NCBI GenBank assembly: GCA_035771175.1 | Contig: CM069602.1 | Location: 14,097,116 to 14,161,115 of the forward strand | Direction: 5' to 3' | Length of the DNA stretch: 64,000 nt | Source: Paratinospora sagittata | Lineage: Eukaryota; Streptophyta; Magnoliopsida; Ranunculales; Menispermaceae | Part shown: positions 23,817-35,818 of the stretch, one piece after another | Numbering within the stretch: position 1 is the stretch's first letter | How the letters are laid out: each line of letters starts with the position of its first letter | The notes under the pieces: model-generated | The model's input: only the letters and a program-made list of their open reading frames with translations | Told to the model about the DNA's origin: nothing | Database searches by the model: none | Position numbers and translations under genes: made by a program

Positions 23817-24558
23817 CTCATATTTTCCACTTGCCGCATGGGGAGTGCACTGTTACACTGCAAGATGTAAAAATCCAATTAGGACTTCCAGTTGATGGTC
23901 TACCAGTGATGGGTTCTACTCAACATAATTGGATCGATTTGTGTGAAGAGTTGTTGGGCTTCAGACCTACCCAACGACATATGAAAGGTGCGAAGTTGAA
24001 AATGTGTGCGTTGGCACAGATGGTCCCTTGACCAGGTCCCACTGATGATGAGTTGGTTCAGCATGATCCAGATGACCCCAACGATGATTTTTATCCACTT
24101 CCAACTTGACGAGGCTGCGGTCCAACGATATGCTCGGTCGTATATTCTGCAGTTGATAGGAGGATGTCTATTTTTAGATAAATCAAATAATCTGGTCCAT
24201 TTGATGTTCCTATCACTGTTAGTGGACTTTAGGGCAGCTGGAAAGTATAGTTGGGGTAGTGCTTGTTTGGCCTGGTTATATAGAGAGTTGTGTTACGCAG
24301 CGTATGGTGATCCACACCAGATTTCGAGGCCATTGATATTGTTGCAGTTGTGGGCATGAGATAGATTTCCACATATTGTACACTTTGGTGTCTCCATTTT
24401 AATTTTGATGATATTGTATTCGTTGACCAAGTAATACTACCAGAAGGACCTCTTGGGACAAGGTAATATCTACTTTTGTTTGAATATATACTTTGACGTG
24501 TTATGTTTTCTAATAAATATTTATGCTTTACAAATACTTATCAATTGATGTGTGTATA

Positions 24559-25477
24559 TGTCACACCCTGGGTTGCACAGCGTGCCCCCTACCCAGGTGT
24601 GGGCGCACCCCCTCGGGGCGAACGCCTAGCCATAGTACCACATAATATTGTCATATCGCCATGTAGCAACCCAATCGCAGCTGGTCTACATCGAAACGAT
24701 TATTTGTCTGCCACTATTCATGAATAGTGCAAGGCCACCCCATAATCGAACTCGAGACCTCCCTTAAGGAGTCTAATTTTGCATTCTGAGTAGCTACTGA
24801 ACCATTGAGGGAGGTCTCGAGTTCGATTCTGGGGGAGGCCCTGCACTATTCATGAATAGTGGCAGACAAATAATCGTTTCGATGTAGACCAGCTGAGGTT
24901 GGGTTGCTACATGGCGATATGACAATATTATGTGGTACTATGGCTAGGCGTTCGCCCCGAGGGGGTGCGCCCACACCTGGGTAGGGGGCACGCTGTGCAA
25001 CCCAGGGTGTGACAAAAAGGCCTTATGTATACATAAGGCCTTTTTGTCAGGATTTCGTATACATAATATTGTCATATCGCCATGTAGCAACCCAACCGCA
25101 GCTGGTCTACATCGAAACGATTATTTGTCCCCCTGCACACCGCAGCGCACAGGGAGGGCCTCCCCCGGTTCGAACCCAGGACCTCCCCCTCAGGGAGTTC
25201 TCCGTCGCAACCGAGTAACCACTGAACCATTGGCTCAGTGGTTAGTAGGAATGCGAAATCTAACTCCTTAAGAAAGGTCTTGAGTTCGATTCCTATGGAG
25301 GCCCTGCACTATTCATGAATAGTGGCAGACAATTAATCGTTTCGATGTAGACCAGTTGCGGTTGGGTTACTACATGGCGATATGACAATATTATGTGGTA
25401 CTATGGCTAGGCGTTCGCCCCGAGGGGGTGCGCCCACACCTGGGTAGGGGGCACGCTGTGCAACCCAGGGTGTGACA
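24559..25477. mobile_element. 919-bp foldback of four SINE-like arms with GTATA target-site duplication
   Basis: Outer ends are TGTCACACCC and GGGTGTGACA, flanked by GTATA at 24554-24558 and 25478-25482. The interior is arm A (24559-24740), its inverse (24840-25014), a 38-bp palindrome, a partial A (25055-25124), then another inverse (25302-25477). The arms differ at only a few positions. At each inner junction lie tRNA-like box A and box B sequences, for example ggctcagtggttag (25231) and ggtcttgagttcgattcc (25276), with opposed copies at 25140-25225 and around 24745-24835. The arms therefore look like tRNA-derived SINEs placed head to head. It sits at an intron-exon junction of the PMD gene. 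I know of no named family with this layout. Confidence 0.75.
25011..25048. repeat. Perfect 38-bp palindrome
   Basis: Nineteen bases from 25011 are the exact reverse complement of the next nineteen. It joins the two halves of the SINE-arm foldback. Confidence 0.95.
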
Positions 25478-26542
25478 GTATAAGTGGAGAGATACGTTCG
25501 CAGTGACAGAAGTCTCGACCCATGTGCTCTCTCATTTTCGTGAGGCACTTGACATCCAGCTTGTGGAACAGATAGTAAATCTAATATAATTTACTCAAAT
25601 AAAATCTTGCGCCTCCTTCTTAATAATTTTTTTGTTCAATATGTCAGGTAATTTGGGAATCATACGAGGTTGATGGTGAACTGGACCATATACCGTTGTA
25701 TTATCGGCGAGATCACCATGTTTGGCTGAGTAAGATGCCACTCATCTGCTTTCACATTGTAGAATGGTACTTTCCAGATGGAGTCCTTCGACAATTCGGT
25801 ATGAAACAGTCAATCCCGAGTGATTGTGACACTGAGAGCTCATTTTATGAGACTACCTTGCAAAACTATTCATCAAGGAATTGGGCTACATATCATCAGA
25901 GGTACCTGGAGGTTTGGGGTCATCGACATGAGGTTCTTGTTTCTGGTCCTAGGATCGAAAGGGTTTCTAATTATTATGATGCAGCGTATATGCGATGGTA
26001 CCGCTCTATTACTCGACGATCTATTAGTCAGTCGGGTGCACTTTTTAATTATCTTGTAAGTTAGTCAATCATTACTTGTACTTCAATTTTATTTTTAAAT
26101 CTGTTTAATGATTGATTATGGTGAAATTATGCTTCTAGGCAACTGGAGTTGAGCAAGTTTACCACCATGTGGTGCTACCGGGGACCCATTTGTTCGATCC
26201 ATGTGCTTGTCCTTCATGGAGGCTATGAATCTAGATCGTCGATTGCACAGAGTGGTACATCATACGGATCCAAAACCTTTTACTCCAACAGACGCAGGCA
26301 TCAACTTTGATGATATAGTCGTCTCACCTATTGATGATCAAGGTTGTAATCGTGGACGTGTGCGTCCGCGACAAGGACGAGGACGAGGACGGGGCCGGGG
26401 ACGGGGACAAGATTATTTCTTTTATTTTTTTTGGGTCTATGATGTTTCAATGTCCCCTCTAACTCTTTTGCAGGGGCGAGATTATTTCGAAGTCAGAAAC
26501 TGTAGAAGTTGTAAGACATCTCTCTCCAAAGTAAACAGATAA

Positions 26543-29379
26543 ATGTGGGTACGAACTCAGACTCCAAGTTAAGACCTTATCCCTCAATCATGACTTATAC
26601 TTTGTTCCTTATCCAACGATGCTACCTACTTTGGGTTATTCAAGATTATTTCATCAATAGAAGGATAATTCTAACTATTATTAGTACGAGGATAAAACTC
26701 AAAACTATAATTGCAACAATACCTATAAAAAGCTAGATCAACTTTCTACCTTGGGGGAGAATAGAACCCCTTAACCTTGTAAGAAAGAAGGAGCGAGGTG
26801 TCTTTGACCAGATAAGCTACAATAATTTTGACCTGAACTTTGATTTTAAAGCTCTAACTACCTTTTGAAGTTGAAGTTGGCCACGAAACTGGGACCCCTC
26901 CCGGCGTAAATATTTCATTTGTCCTCCATCTTCTATAGTTATAAGATAAACGAAGTTTTTAGTGGAACAATGAACTATATATTGATATAATATTTGTTGC
27001 GACATATAATAATAAAGTTGGAGTGACACCTTTTGAAATATCTTTTGAGACACTTTGTACACAGTTAATTTTTCTTAAATCATATAATTATTTTTTTAAG
27101 CTATGTGTTTCACTCTTTGAAATGAATTATAATAAGACAGGAATGTGAGAATGTCCAACCTTTCAAGTCAATCAAATTAAGATTCTTTTGTTAAGCTTTA
27201 CCAAAGGGAGGGACATTCACAAGTTTGGGTTCAATGGCCTCAAAGTTTGTATATTGTGTATAATATGTTAAATCATTAAACTAAAGGTTTAACCTATGTG
27301 CATTTTCCAGTTCTAACTAACAAACTATATATATATATATATATATATATATGCATACCATTTGATTTTTTTATTTTCTTAAGAAAAAAATACGAATACC
27401 ATTTTAAAATTCCAACCGTGACATTTGAAAATGGTGACATGTGGGACACCCCATAAGCCACATTATTTTTCTTAATTCCAACGGCTCTTATTGGTTGTTA
27501 ACTTAGATCCGAAAAGCAACCTATATAGAAAAAAAAATATATATATGTATATATATATATACGTTCTGTCAATACCTACTCCAGCTGGGTTTCTAATCTG
27601 AATTCACACATTTATTCACACATATATACTTAGGAAAAAGTAACATTAGTTCAAAATAAGTTAAATAAAAGTAAAAAGTAAAAAATTAAAAATGAACCAA
27701 AAATGAATACTTATTATTTTTTTATCAAAAAAAGAAATACTCATTATTTTCAAACTTAATCATATTAAGTTTTTGAAATCAATTTTCGAATATCTATGTT
27801 TATTATATTTTTAAAAATACACTAATTAATTATTCCATTAGTTTTTTGGAAAATTTCTTGAATTTCTAACACAAGGGGGACACATTCATTGTGAATACAG
27901 ACAGTTTATACACAGCCAGGCGGCACCAAGACTTGCTCGCGTGGTCGGACACAAATGTTTAAATGTCAATTAAGGTTCAAAGGTATTATTACCAACAACA
28001 ATATTTGGGATTCTTTTATCTGAACCAAGGAAAGGGAAAGGGCAAAGGGAAAGGGATAGAATAGACTGAATAGTCCAAATTAAAATTATAATAAATGAAT
28101 TGTTGCCCAATAATAGCGGAATTTTTACTCCAGCCGACAAATCTGAAGCTACCCATTTCTTCTGGACAGCTATTCTTGTGGATTATGACCGAAGAAGTGA
28201 TGAAAACGCAACGATAGGTATACAGAGCACACACATCAAAAAAAAAAAAACAGCTGTTAAAGAAAGTTCTTGCAGATTGAGATGAGCTCCAGCTTACGCC
28301 AGTGCTGTTTGTTGGAATTAAGACATTTTAAGGTTGTTTTTCTCACTTGGGTCGTTGTTAGATTTTCCAGTTTTTCTGTTTTTAGTTCCGATTTTTTTCT
28401 TTTTTTTTCTTTTTGATAGTCTATTTGAAGAAAAAAAAACTCAAGATTTGTGGGTATCTCTGGTATTTGTTTTGTGGTGTGAACTTACTTGAGATTTTAT
28501 TTCTTTTATATTCATTTCTATTGATAATGTTATTTGGGCGGCATCGAGTATGAATGTATCTGATTTAAGACAAGAAGAAGAAGAAGAAGAAGCTGATGTA
28601 GGACATGTGCTAGATTATGGAAGTCTTAAAATCAAATTTTTAGGTTCTTTCTATTTTAGAGTAGTTTCTATTTTAAAGTTGCCTTTCTAGATTATTATTA
28701 GTAAGTTTTTAAATTCGTTTTTGTTATTTAATGTGATCTAAAAGTGTTTAGAAGTGTCTAAATAAAGTTTTAATAGCATTAGAAAGTCGCTATAACATTA
28801 TATAAATAGCTTAGGAAACTTATTTTTATATGTTTTAGGCAGTTTCTAAGTTGATTAAAGGGAGTTATCTCTCTAAAGAGCTCCAATTACCAAAATTTTC
28901 ATTCAATCAAATAAAATTATCTATTATTACTATCTTTTGAAATCAAATTCTGCTTCATTTTTTTCAATTTTCTCTTGAATCTATTGATTCAAACATGCTT
29001 CCACTACATTAGAAGTTCAGTATGTTTTACTAGTAAAAGCATTAAATTGGGTCTGAGTTTCTTCTTCTGAAATTTTCAACAACCATTTTTGTTCGCTTGG
29101 TTTGTTAAGTGTTGTTGATACACCTTTATGTGCTGCAAGTGAAGAGGAAAATCTACGTTAATGGTGACAAAAAATATTTATAATGTGACCTAAAATCTTT
29201 ACTTTTGAGACCCTTTAATTTTGTACTAAAGGAAATTTTGTTAATAGACCCAGTATATATTACAGGATTTGTTTGCTTATTGTTGGTGGGAGAACTGTAA
29301 TTTATTTCTGGTTTGGATGGTTTGTTCGTGATTAAATTTATTATTTTGCTGCAGTTTCATTGTTCGGTTTGATATTGAA
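26543..29379. other. Intergenic region and likely 5' leader of the first heparanase-like gene
   Basis: TA microsatellites lie near 27325-27352 and 27537-27562. No gene is seen from 26543 to about 28000. A transcribed 5' leader with an intron is plausible: a ctgcag acceptor ends at 29354, 25 bases before the ATG at 29380, and T-rich, intron-like sequence precedes it. The transcription start was not located. Confidence 0.45.
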
Positions 29380-32300
29380 ATGGTTGCGATTGACCTCAGA
29401 ATGGGTTTTCAGTTGTCTTGCTTTCTCTTTCTTGCTTCTCTCCCTGCAATTTTGGCTCAAGGGCCTACAGATGCAACAATTGTAATTAGGGGTGCTACAA
29501 AGATTGCAGAAACTGATGATAACTTCATCTGTGCTACCATAGATTGGTGGCCTCCTACTAAGTGTAACTATAAACAATGTCCATGGGGGGAATCCACTGC
29601 TTTATATCTTGTAAGTATTAATGGAAGCTATTTTTAAAAATTGGGAAGCTTAGGAATTTTAAGATGCACTTTGGTCATTCCTTATGAACAATTTTTTTTT
29701 TTTTTTTGATCTTTGTGTAGGACTTATCTCACCCTTTTCTTGCCAAAGCCATCCAAGGTTTGTTCTCTTGATCTTCAACTGTGCCTCATCAAAGAGGATT
29801 ACTAGTGTCTCTATACCAATTCTTCTAAGTGTTACATTCATGATTGTGATCGTTTAGAAGATGGCATTGTATATTCCACCTACTAATCAAGTATTTGGCT
29901 ATGTATCGTTTCTTCAAAACATCATGAAATAATTGAAATTGTTAATGCTGATTTTCTTTTTCTGTATGGGTGCTGTAATAGCTTTTAATCATTTAAGGAT
30001 AAGGATTGGGGGCTCCTTGCAAGATCAAGTTGTGTATGATGTGGGCAGTTTGATGTATCCGTGCCATCCATTTTGGAAAAGGGTAGATGGGTTGTTTGGA
30101 TTTTCCAAGGGTTGTTTACGCATGGATAGGTGGGACGAGCTCAACCACTTCTTCAGTAAGACAGGGTAAATTTTTCTGAATTTGAATTTCTAAGACAAGT
30201 AGCCCACATTTAATGTATTTTAGTTAGAGCCAATTATTTGATGATCATCAAAAAGTTGAAAGAGAAGGTCTATGTTACTGCTTTCTTAAGTTTTCTATCT
30301 TACAATAATTATATATGGTCATCCAGCCAATATTAATATGTGCAAGGAAAATTTTTGGTGGGGTTTTTCTGGACATCCTAGAGAATGTCCATCAATATTT
30401 GACGTCCGAATAAAATTAAACAACACGTGTTCCTGTTGACTTTCATGGCATGAAGTCTTCCTTCAGATTTTCAGTATATGGATTCTGTGCATTTGGTACA
30501 ATAGAAATGGCTGTCCATGGAAGAACCGATCTATGACTTGTTTCTCTCTGTGCTTCATGGAGATTTTTTTTATTTTTTATTTTTATTTATTTATTATTAT
30601 TATTATTAAATGCACTTTATCTCTTAATGTAATAGCAAAATACGCAATGCAGGATTAGTTCTTTATTCTTCCAATATCTTTACTCTTTTTTGTTGTTTCA
30701 AGATTACCTGAATACCACCTTTCTTTTATTCCTTGGCCATTCCAAAAGAAGCCAAGACAGCTTGCTGGAGATTATATGCTATTATGTCAAAATGTAGATG
30801 AGTATAGCAATCATCGAACTTGTGTTATGTTTTGGTGTCTGAATTTGTTATGCTTGCAGAGCAATTGTGACATTTGGTCTAAATGCACTATATGGGAGGC
30901 ACAAAATAAGAAAGGGTGTCTGGGGCGGTGCTTGGGACTCTAATAATACTTACAATTTCTTGAAGTACACCATTTCCAAGGGATACAAAATCAATTCATG
31001 GGAATTTGGTATTGTTTGTTTTTGTTAGATTATGAATCCTTGGATTTTATTATGTTTATGTTATATTTACTCTACTGCATTGCTGGACTGTCCAAGGAAA
31101 TGAGCTGAGTGGCAAGGGAATTGGTGCAAGTGTTAGTGCTGAAGAGTATGGGAAAGACCTAATCAAGCTCAATGATCTCCTCAATGAGTTATATGGGAAC
31201 TCTCACTCTAGACCCTTGCTTTTAGCACCGGGAGGATTCTTTAACGAGGAGTGGTACTCTAAGCTTCTCGAGGTATCTGGATCTAGCATAGTCAACGTGA
31301 TGACACATCATATGTATAATTTGGGTGCAGGTATGTGAGGTGGTATTTTTGTTTCTTCCATTCTATGTTGTTGATTTGATATTACCAAAAGATATTTAAA
31401 AGAAAAACATCAACATGCTTCTAAAGAGCATATAAATCATCTTGTGTTTGTATTTAAGTTGTTTGTGCTATGTATGACGGTCAATCTAAAAATGCAGCAA
31501 AGGAACGTTGAAGGTTTTAAGTGATAAGTAGAGGCCTAAGAATGTATGCCGTGTAACACCCAAGACCTCAATGAATCTGAGCTTTGCAACCATATTAAAT
31601 TATCAGTAAATCCAAAAGCTATAGCTATTGGTAGAGGCCCAACAGTGTATAGAAAGTTTGCATGCCCATCAAACTAATTGTCAGGAATCTAACACAATCA
31701 ATATTATGTGCCTTGAGGTTAGTTTTAAGGTGCTTATTAATGTCACATTTAACTTCAAGAACAATCAATTAATGAAATTACTGGTTTGATGCAGAAGAAC
31801 CCAAGGATTGTAGAGATACATACACAACTTTGGGCTCTAGAGGTTGGAGCAAAAAGGAAAAAGAATGGCATATATTGCAAAATATTGATTTTATATAAAT
31901 TCTGTGCTGTGACACGGACAATGTTTTAGGAATATTTTGTTTTGATCCTAAAATATCTTAAAAGGTGTACCACAGTAAGATGTATACCTGGTCAAAACTC
32001 TCAAGTCTCAAATGCTCTGAAAAGGTGTTTATGGTGAGGTAGAAGCTTTGCAACATCTCTCTGAAAAATGCAAAGGTTCTGTGGGAAAAAAATAAGAAAA
32101 AGAAAAGAGAAATGCTTAAAAAACACACCTTTTTGACACACTTTCTTGGCATTGCACTTGAGAGCTGTTGGATTGCCTCGAATAACGCATTGACTGTGTG
32201 ATTCGAGGCAATCCAACAGCTATAAGTACAATGTCAAAAAAGTGTGTTAGAAAAGTGTCCCTCAAACATTACTAAAAAAAAAGCCCTATCCTAAAGCCTT

Positions 32301-34649
32301 CAAATGGTAAACATGTTTCTGATACTCTTACCTGACCTTCAGGCATGGTCAAAACATTTTCTTTTCTTTTTTAGCAGAAACTGTATATATTATATTGATA
32401 ATAACTGTGAAATATAGCAACTGGAAAACACAAACTGTACAAAATAAAACCAAGACCAGCTGTTCAGCTTAATGCTACTAATGAACCTGGCCAAAGATAA
32501 CTCCTGAGTATACACCTAGATCTAAAACAAACATCTACCCCAATCACCCACCCAATCCGAAAGAGAAACACCATCCACCAAATTAGCTGAGAAAGCCCAA
32601 GAACTGGCTGTTAATTTTATAGACTCCCACAACTGTCCGATCTCTCTAGAATGGCCCTGAAATACCCTTTCGCTCCTTTCCAACCAAAGCAACCACAACG
32701 TAGCAAAAGAAGCGATCATAGCTGCTTCCTTGGCAGCAAAGAGAAACAGTCCTCCAATGTGAGAGGCCGATGAAATCTATTCCCATAGAAGGCCACCCAC
32801 CTCTCCCATAAACACTGTGCATAAGGACAGGATACAAAGATGTGGTCCATCGACTCGCCCTCCTGCAGACAAAATAAACAACAATGTGGAGAAATGCAAT
32901 TTGGTGGAGAGCTTTCTTTGCAATACGTCCATAGTGTTAAGACGTTAATGAGCCAGTGTCCATGCAAAAACTTCAACCTTAGAGGGTGTCTTCGAATGCC
33001 AGATGATGGGGGCTAATGGGAAACGGGAGGAATGGGATTGAGAAGACATGACATTACGGAGGGATTTTGGTCAAAACATTTTCTTTATCACCACCATGAG
33101 TTCGTGACCAAAGGTTTACATAAAATTCTTAGAATTCAAATGTTCTTGCTATGGAAAGATGACAATTAGAGTGGCATAACCATTCTTTTGAAATGTGTCT
33201 TCCTGGTATTTAATAGGTTGGATTATTCTGTACTTTTTGATCTTATAGATTATATAATGATTCCATTTAGGTGATGATCCCCGTCTTGTTAATAAGATTC
33301 TGGATCCCCATCACTTAAGTCTGGCATCTGAGACTTTCAGCAATCTTCAACGAACCATAGAAAAACATGGGCCATGGTCATCTGCTTGGGTTGGAGAATC
33401 TGGTGGGGCATACAACAGTGGTGGCCATCTTGTTTCTGACACCTTTATAGACAGTTTTTGGTAAGATTCATATTTCTTTCTTTTTCTTTTTCTTTTTTTC
33501 ACTTTGGATACTAATCTAGAACTTTCTTATTAATTTTTTTTAAGTTATAATGGAAAATAGATTGTCATGGCACTGTTGTATTCATGAAATTTTTTAAGTT
33601 GCTTCATATACATGAATTTATGTCAGGTACTTGGATCAGCTAGGGATGGCATCTAAATACAATACAAAAGTATACTGTCGGCAGACTTTGATCGGCGGGA
33701 ATTATGGTCTTCTCAACACATCCACCTTTGTTCCAAACCCTGATTATTACAGGCAAGAATATTTACAATATCATACAAGTATGGTTTATGCTTGAAGAGG
33801 TCATTTAAATCTAAAAATGCTGTTTCTGTTGGCTTGATGATCAGTGCACTTCTTTGGCATCGACTTATGGGGAAAGGAGTTCTTTCTGTTCATACTGATG
33901 CATCACCATATTTACGCACTTATGCTCATTGCTCAAAAGGAAAAGTAAGACCCATTCTCTAGGTGTTCATGAAATTATGAGAGTTTATTCTAAGGAGAAT
34001 TAGTGTGTTTTTTCACGACATGGCCAAAAACAAGAATGATAGATGATGATAATAATAAAGAAAAAATATATATATGATAGATAATGATAATAATAAAAAA
34101 TAATAAAAACTATCTCAGAAAGCGAATGGACCATGAACTTTACCATATTTGAATGTTATTTCAAGGTTTGTTCTCAGGATGATCTTAAGTAGTGAAAGAG
34201 ACTTGTGTACATGGAATGAGTTTCTCTTGTAACTATTGCTCTTTTTCTTCTGGCAGGTGGGCGTAACCCTACTACTTATCAATCTAAGCAATCAAACTGA
34301 TTTTAAAATCACTATTCAAAATGATGTGATGATCAATAAGCAAGTTGGTGAGAGTGCTCACAAAGAAGGCTCCCTCATGCATGGCCTTAAGAAAACAGTT
34401 TCATGGGTTGGAAAGAAAACATCAGATGATACGATTTTCAGAGAGGAATACCATTTGACTGCAAATGGTAACCTGAGAAGTCAAACTGTGGTTCTGAATG
34501 GGACTCCATTGGAGCTCACAGAAGATGGAGACATTCCTACGCTGGACCCTGTATATGTCAACATGAAATCTCCTATATTTATTGCACCTTTGTCCATTGC
34601 CTTCATTGCATTTCCCAACTTTGATGCTCGAGCTTGCATACAAATTTAA
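29380..34649 (+). CDS. Heparanase-like protein (GH79), GUS1/GUS2 type, 547 aa
   Basis: Nine exons: 29380-29610, 29721-29757, 29982-30165, 30860-31008, 31097-31330, 33271-33460, 33627-33752, 33845-33944, 34257-34649; 1644 nt, frame closed. An N-terminal signal peptide (hydrophobic around SCFLFLASLPAILAQ) predicts secretion. GH79 landmarks: FICATIDWWPP, LRIRIGGSLQDQV, GLFGFSKGCL, the acid/base Glu in WEFGNE (E203), THHMYNLGAG, the nucleophile Glu in WVGESGG (E321), YCRQTLIGGNYGL and REEYHLT. Plant GH79 enzymes are wall-associated beta-glucuronidases acting on arabinogalactan glycans rather than animal heparan sulphate. The longer C-terminal region with VSWVGKKTSD matches the GUS1/2 branch. Intron 7 uses a GC donor (ACAG|GCAAGA). 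Intron 5 (1.9 kb) carries a LINE and a MITE. It converges on the next gene. Confidence 0.93.
32121..32262. mobile_element. MITE-like hairpin, copy c, in heparanase intron 5
   Basis: Core arms agctgttggattgcctcgaat and its near-perfect inverse (32163-32221) sit within longer imperfect arms containing ttttttgacattgtact-type sequence on both sides. It is the best-preserved member of the window's family. Confidence 0.7.
32365..33068 (-). mobile_element. 5'-truncated LINE in heparanase intron 5, 18-bp target-site duplication
   Basis: The minus strand encodes a zf-RVT C terminus (CCLFCLQEGESMDHIF, CPYAQCLWERW) and the usual tail (LWLLWLERSERVFQG, SLSDWVGDWGRC), ending in a short T-run on the + strand (the minus-strand poly-A) at ~32365. 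The 18-mer ggtcaaaacattttcttt flanks it at 32347-32364 and 33069-33086. Length is 704 bp. It lies antisense in the intron. Confidence 0.9.
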
Positions 34650-35818
34650 AAAGCCCTCCAAGAACTCTATTGCTGTTGTATACTTCATTGCCAATATGTA
34701 TTCTAGTGGTAATTGTTTCTAAGATTAAGTTACTCTATAAAGTTGTTTCTTTAGTCTTTCTTGTAAACAAATAAGATAAACTTTCTGTGCTTCTATAAAT
34801 ATAATTTTACGATTGATGTATAATAAACGCATTGTTTCCATAGCTTGCTTTTGTTGCTTTTTTGTAGCCATGCAATTAACTAGTGCTCTTCATCATTTTG
34901 CCAAGTTGGTTTCTTAGGTTTCTCTTTTTTCTTCAGTTTTGTGCTTTTGTTTCTACATCATCTATTTTTTTAAGTTCATTCTATTGTAGATAAGCTCATG
35001 CTCAGTCTCAAGCTTAAAAGGCCACATAAACTGGATTGGCATCTGTGAACGAAGATTGAGCCTTGATAAAGTTGCCTCCTTGCAAGAATTTGTTGGAAAT
35101 GCATTTAGACAATGGAACTTACTTTGTTCGTTCCATTCAGAGGTACAATATAACCTTCTACATTGCGTCTTCCCTTGATTAACTTACCAGGTTATACTGA
35201 ATTATATTCGTTCAATTCTATCATTGACTGTTGCTTGTGAGTTCCTTTCTGGACTTAGTACTTGATTTATTGATAAGCTTGCATAACTGTTAACAGGTTG
35301 CACTGTGTGGCAGCACAAAGACATATGATGTCTAGTATAGCTTAACCTGTTTAACATTGCTTGCTAACCAAGTTTATGTCTTTGCATAAAGGGTTGCTAA
35401 CCAAGTACTTCAATTGATGCATTATATTCCATATACTAAGGTATTCTTCAGGATGATTGTCTGGTAATCAGCGTAACAGACATAAAGAAACTGCACACAA
35501 CCTATTAATTCATTTTGCTACTTGTTAAGAATTTTGGGTATAGATATGGATTATCTGTATAGATTGTTGTTGTAAAACCTGACGTAAGATTGGCTATCTC
35601 TTGAAAACAACTTTTAACTGTTTCTGGAATCCACTCCCGGTTAAGTTCTTAAAGTCAATGTACCTTTACAAATTGGAAATAACTTATACCAGTTCGTAAA
35701 AGTTCTTTCTCATAAAAAAATGTCAGTTCTTAAAACCTAAAAATAATTAAAGAAATAGGGAGGGGAAGAGGATTCATTTTCTGAATTTTCAAAGCCTTTG
35801 CACCTATTAAATGATATC
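34650..35818. other. Convergent intergenic region between two heparanase-like genes
   Basis: No gene is seen. It should hold both 3' UTRs; aataaac-like polyadenylation signals occur near 34823 (+). No repeat was recognised. Confidence 0.5.

Larger units (their letters stand above)
21286..26542 (+). pseudogene. Plant mobile domain (PMD) gene of the MULE, split by two insertions
   Basis: Three blocks make one PMD protein. Block 1 (21286-21645) starts MDLGPSNPSVL and reaches LVERWRLETH. Block 2 (23822-24460) resumes IFHLPHGECTVTLQD and VQLGLPVDG-like text (QLGLPVDGLPVMG), then covers the middle PMD region. Block 3 (25483-26542) resumes KWRDTFAVTEVSTHVL, then IWESYEVDGELDHIPLYYRR, FHIVEWYFPDGVLRQFGMKQ, and ends in an RG-rich tail (GRGRGRGRGRG near 26380). 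PMD is the MAIN/MAIL aminotransferase-like plant mobile domain. Besides the insertions there are stops (for example in LD*QLITALVE) and introns, so it is not expressed as an intact protein. Its adjacency to the MuDR transposase supports a two-gene element. Confidence 0.85.

Noticed and set aside
25200..25300. tRNA gene at the box A/box B sequences
   Set aside because: No full cloverleaf or acceptor stem; the boxes sit in SINE-like arms present in inverted copies.
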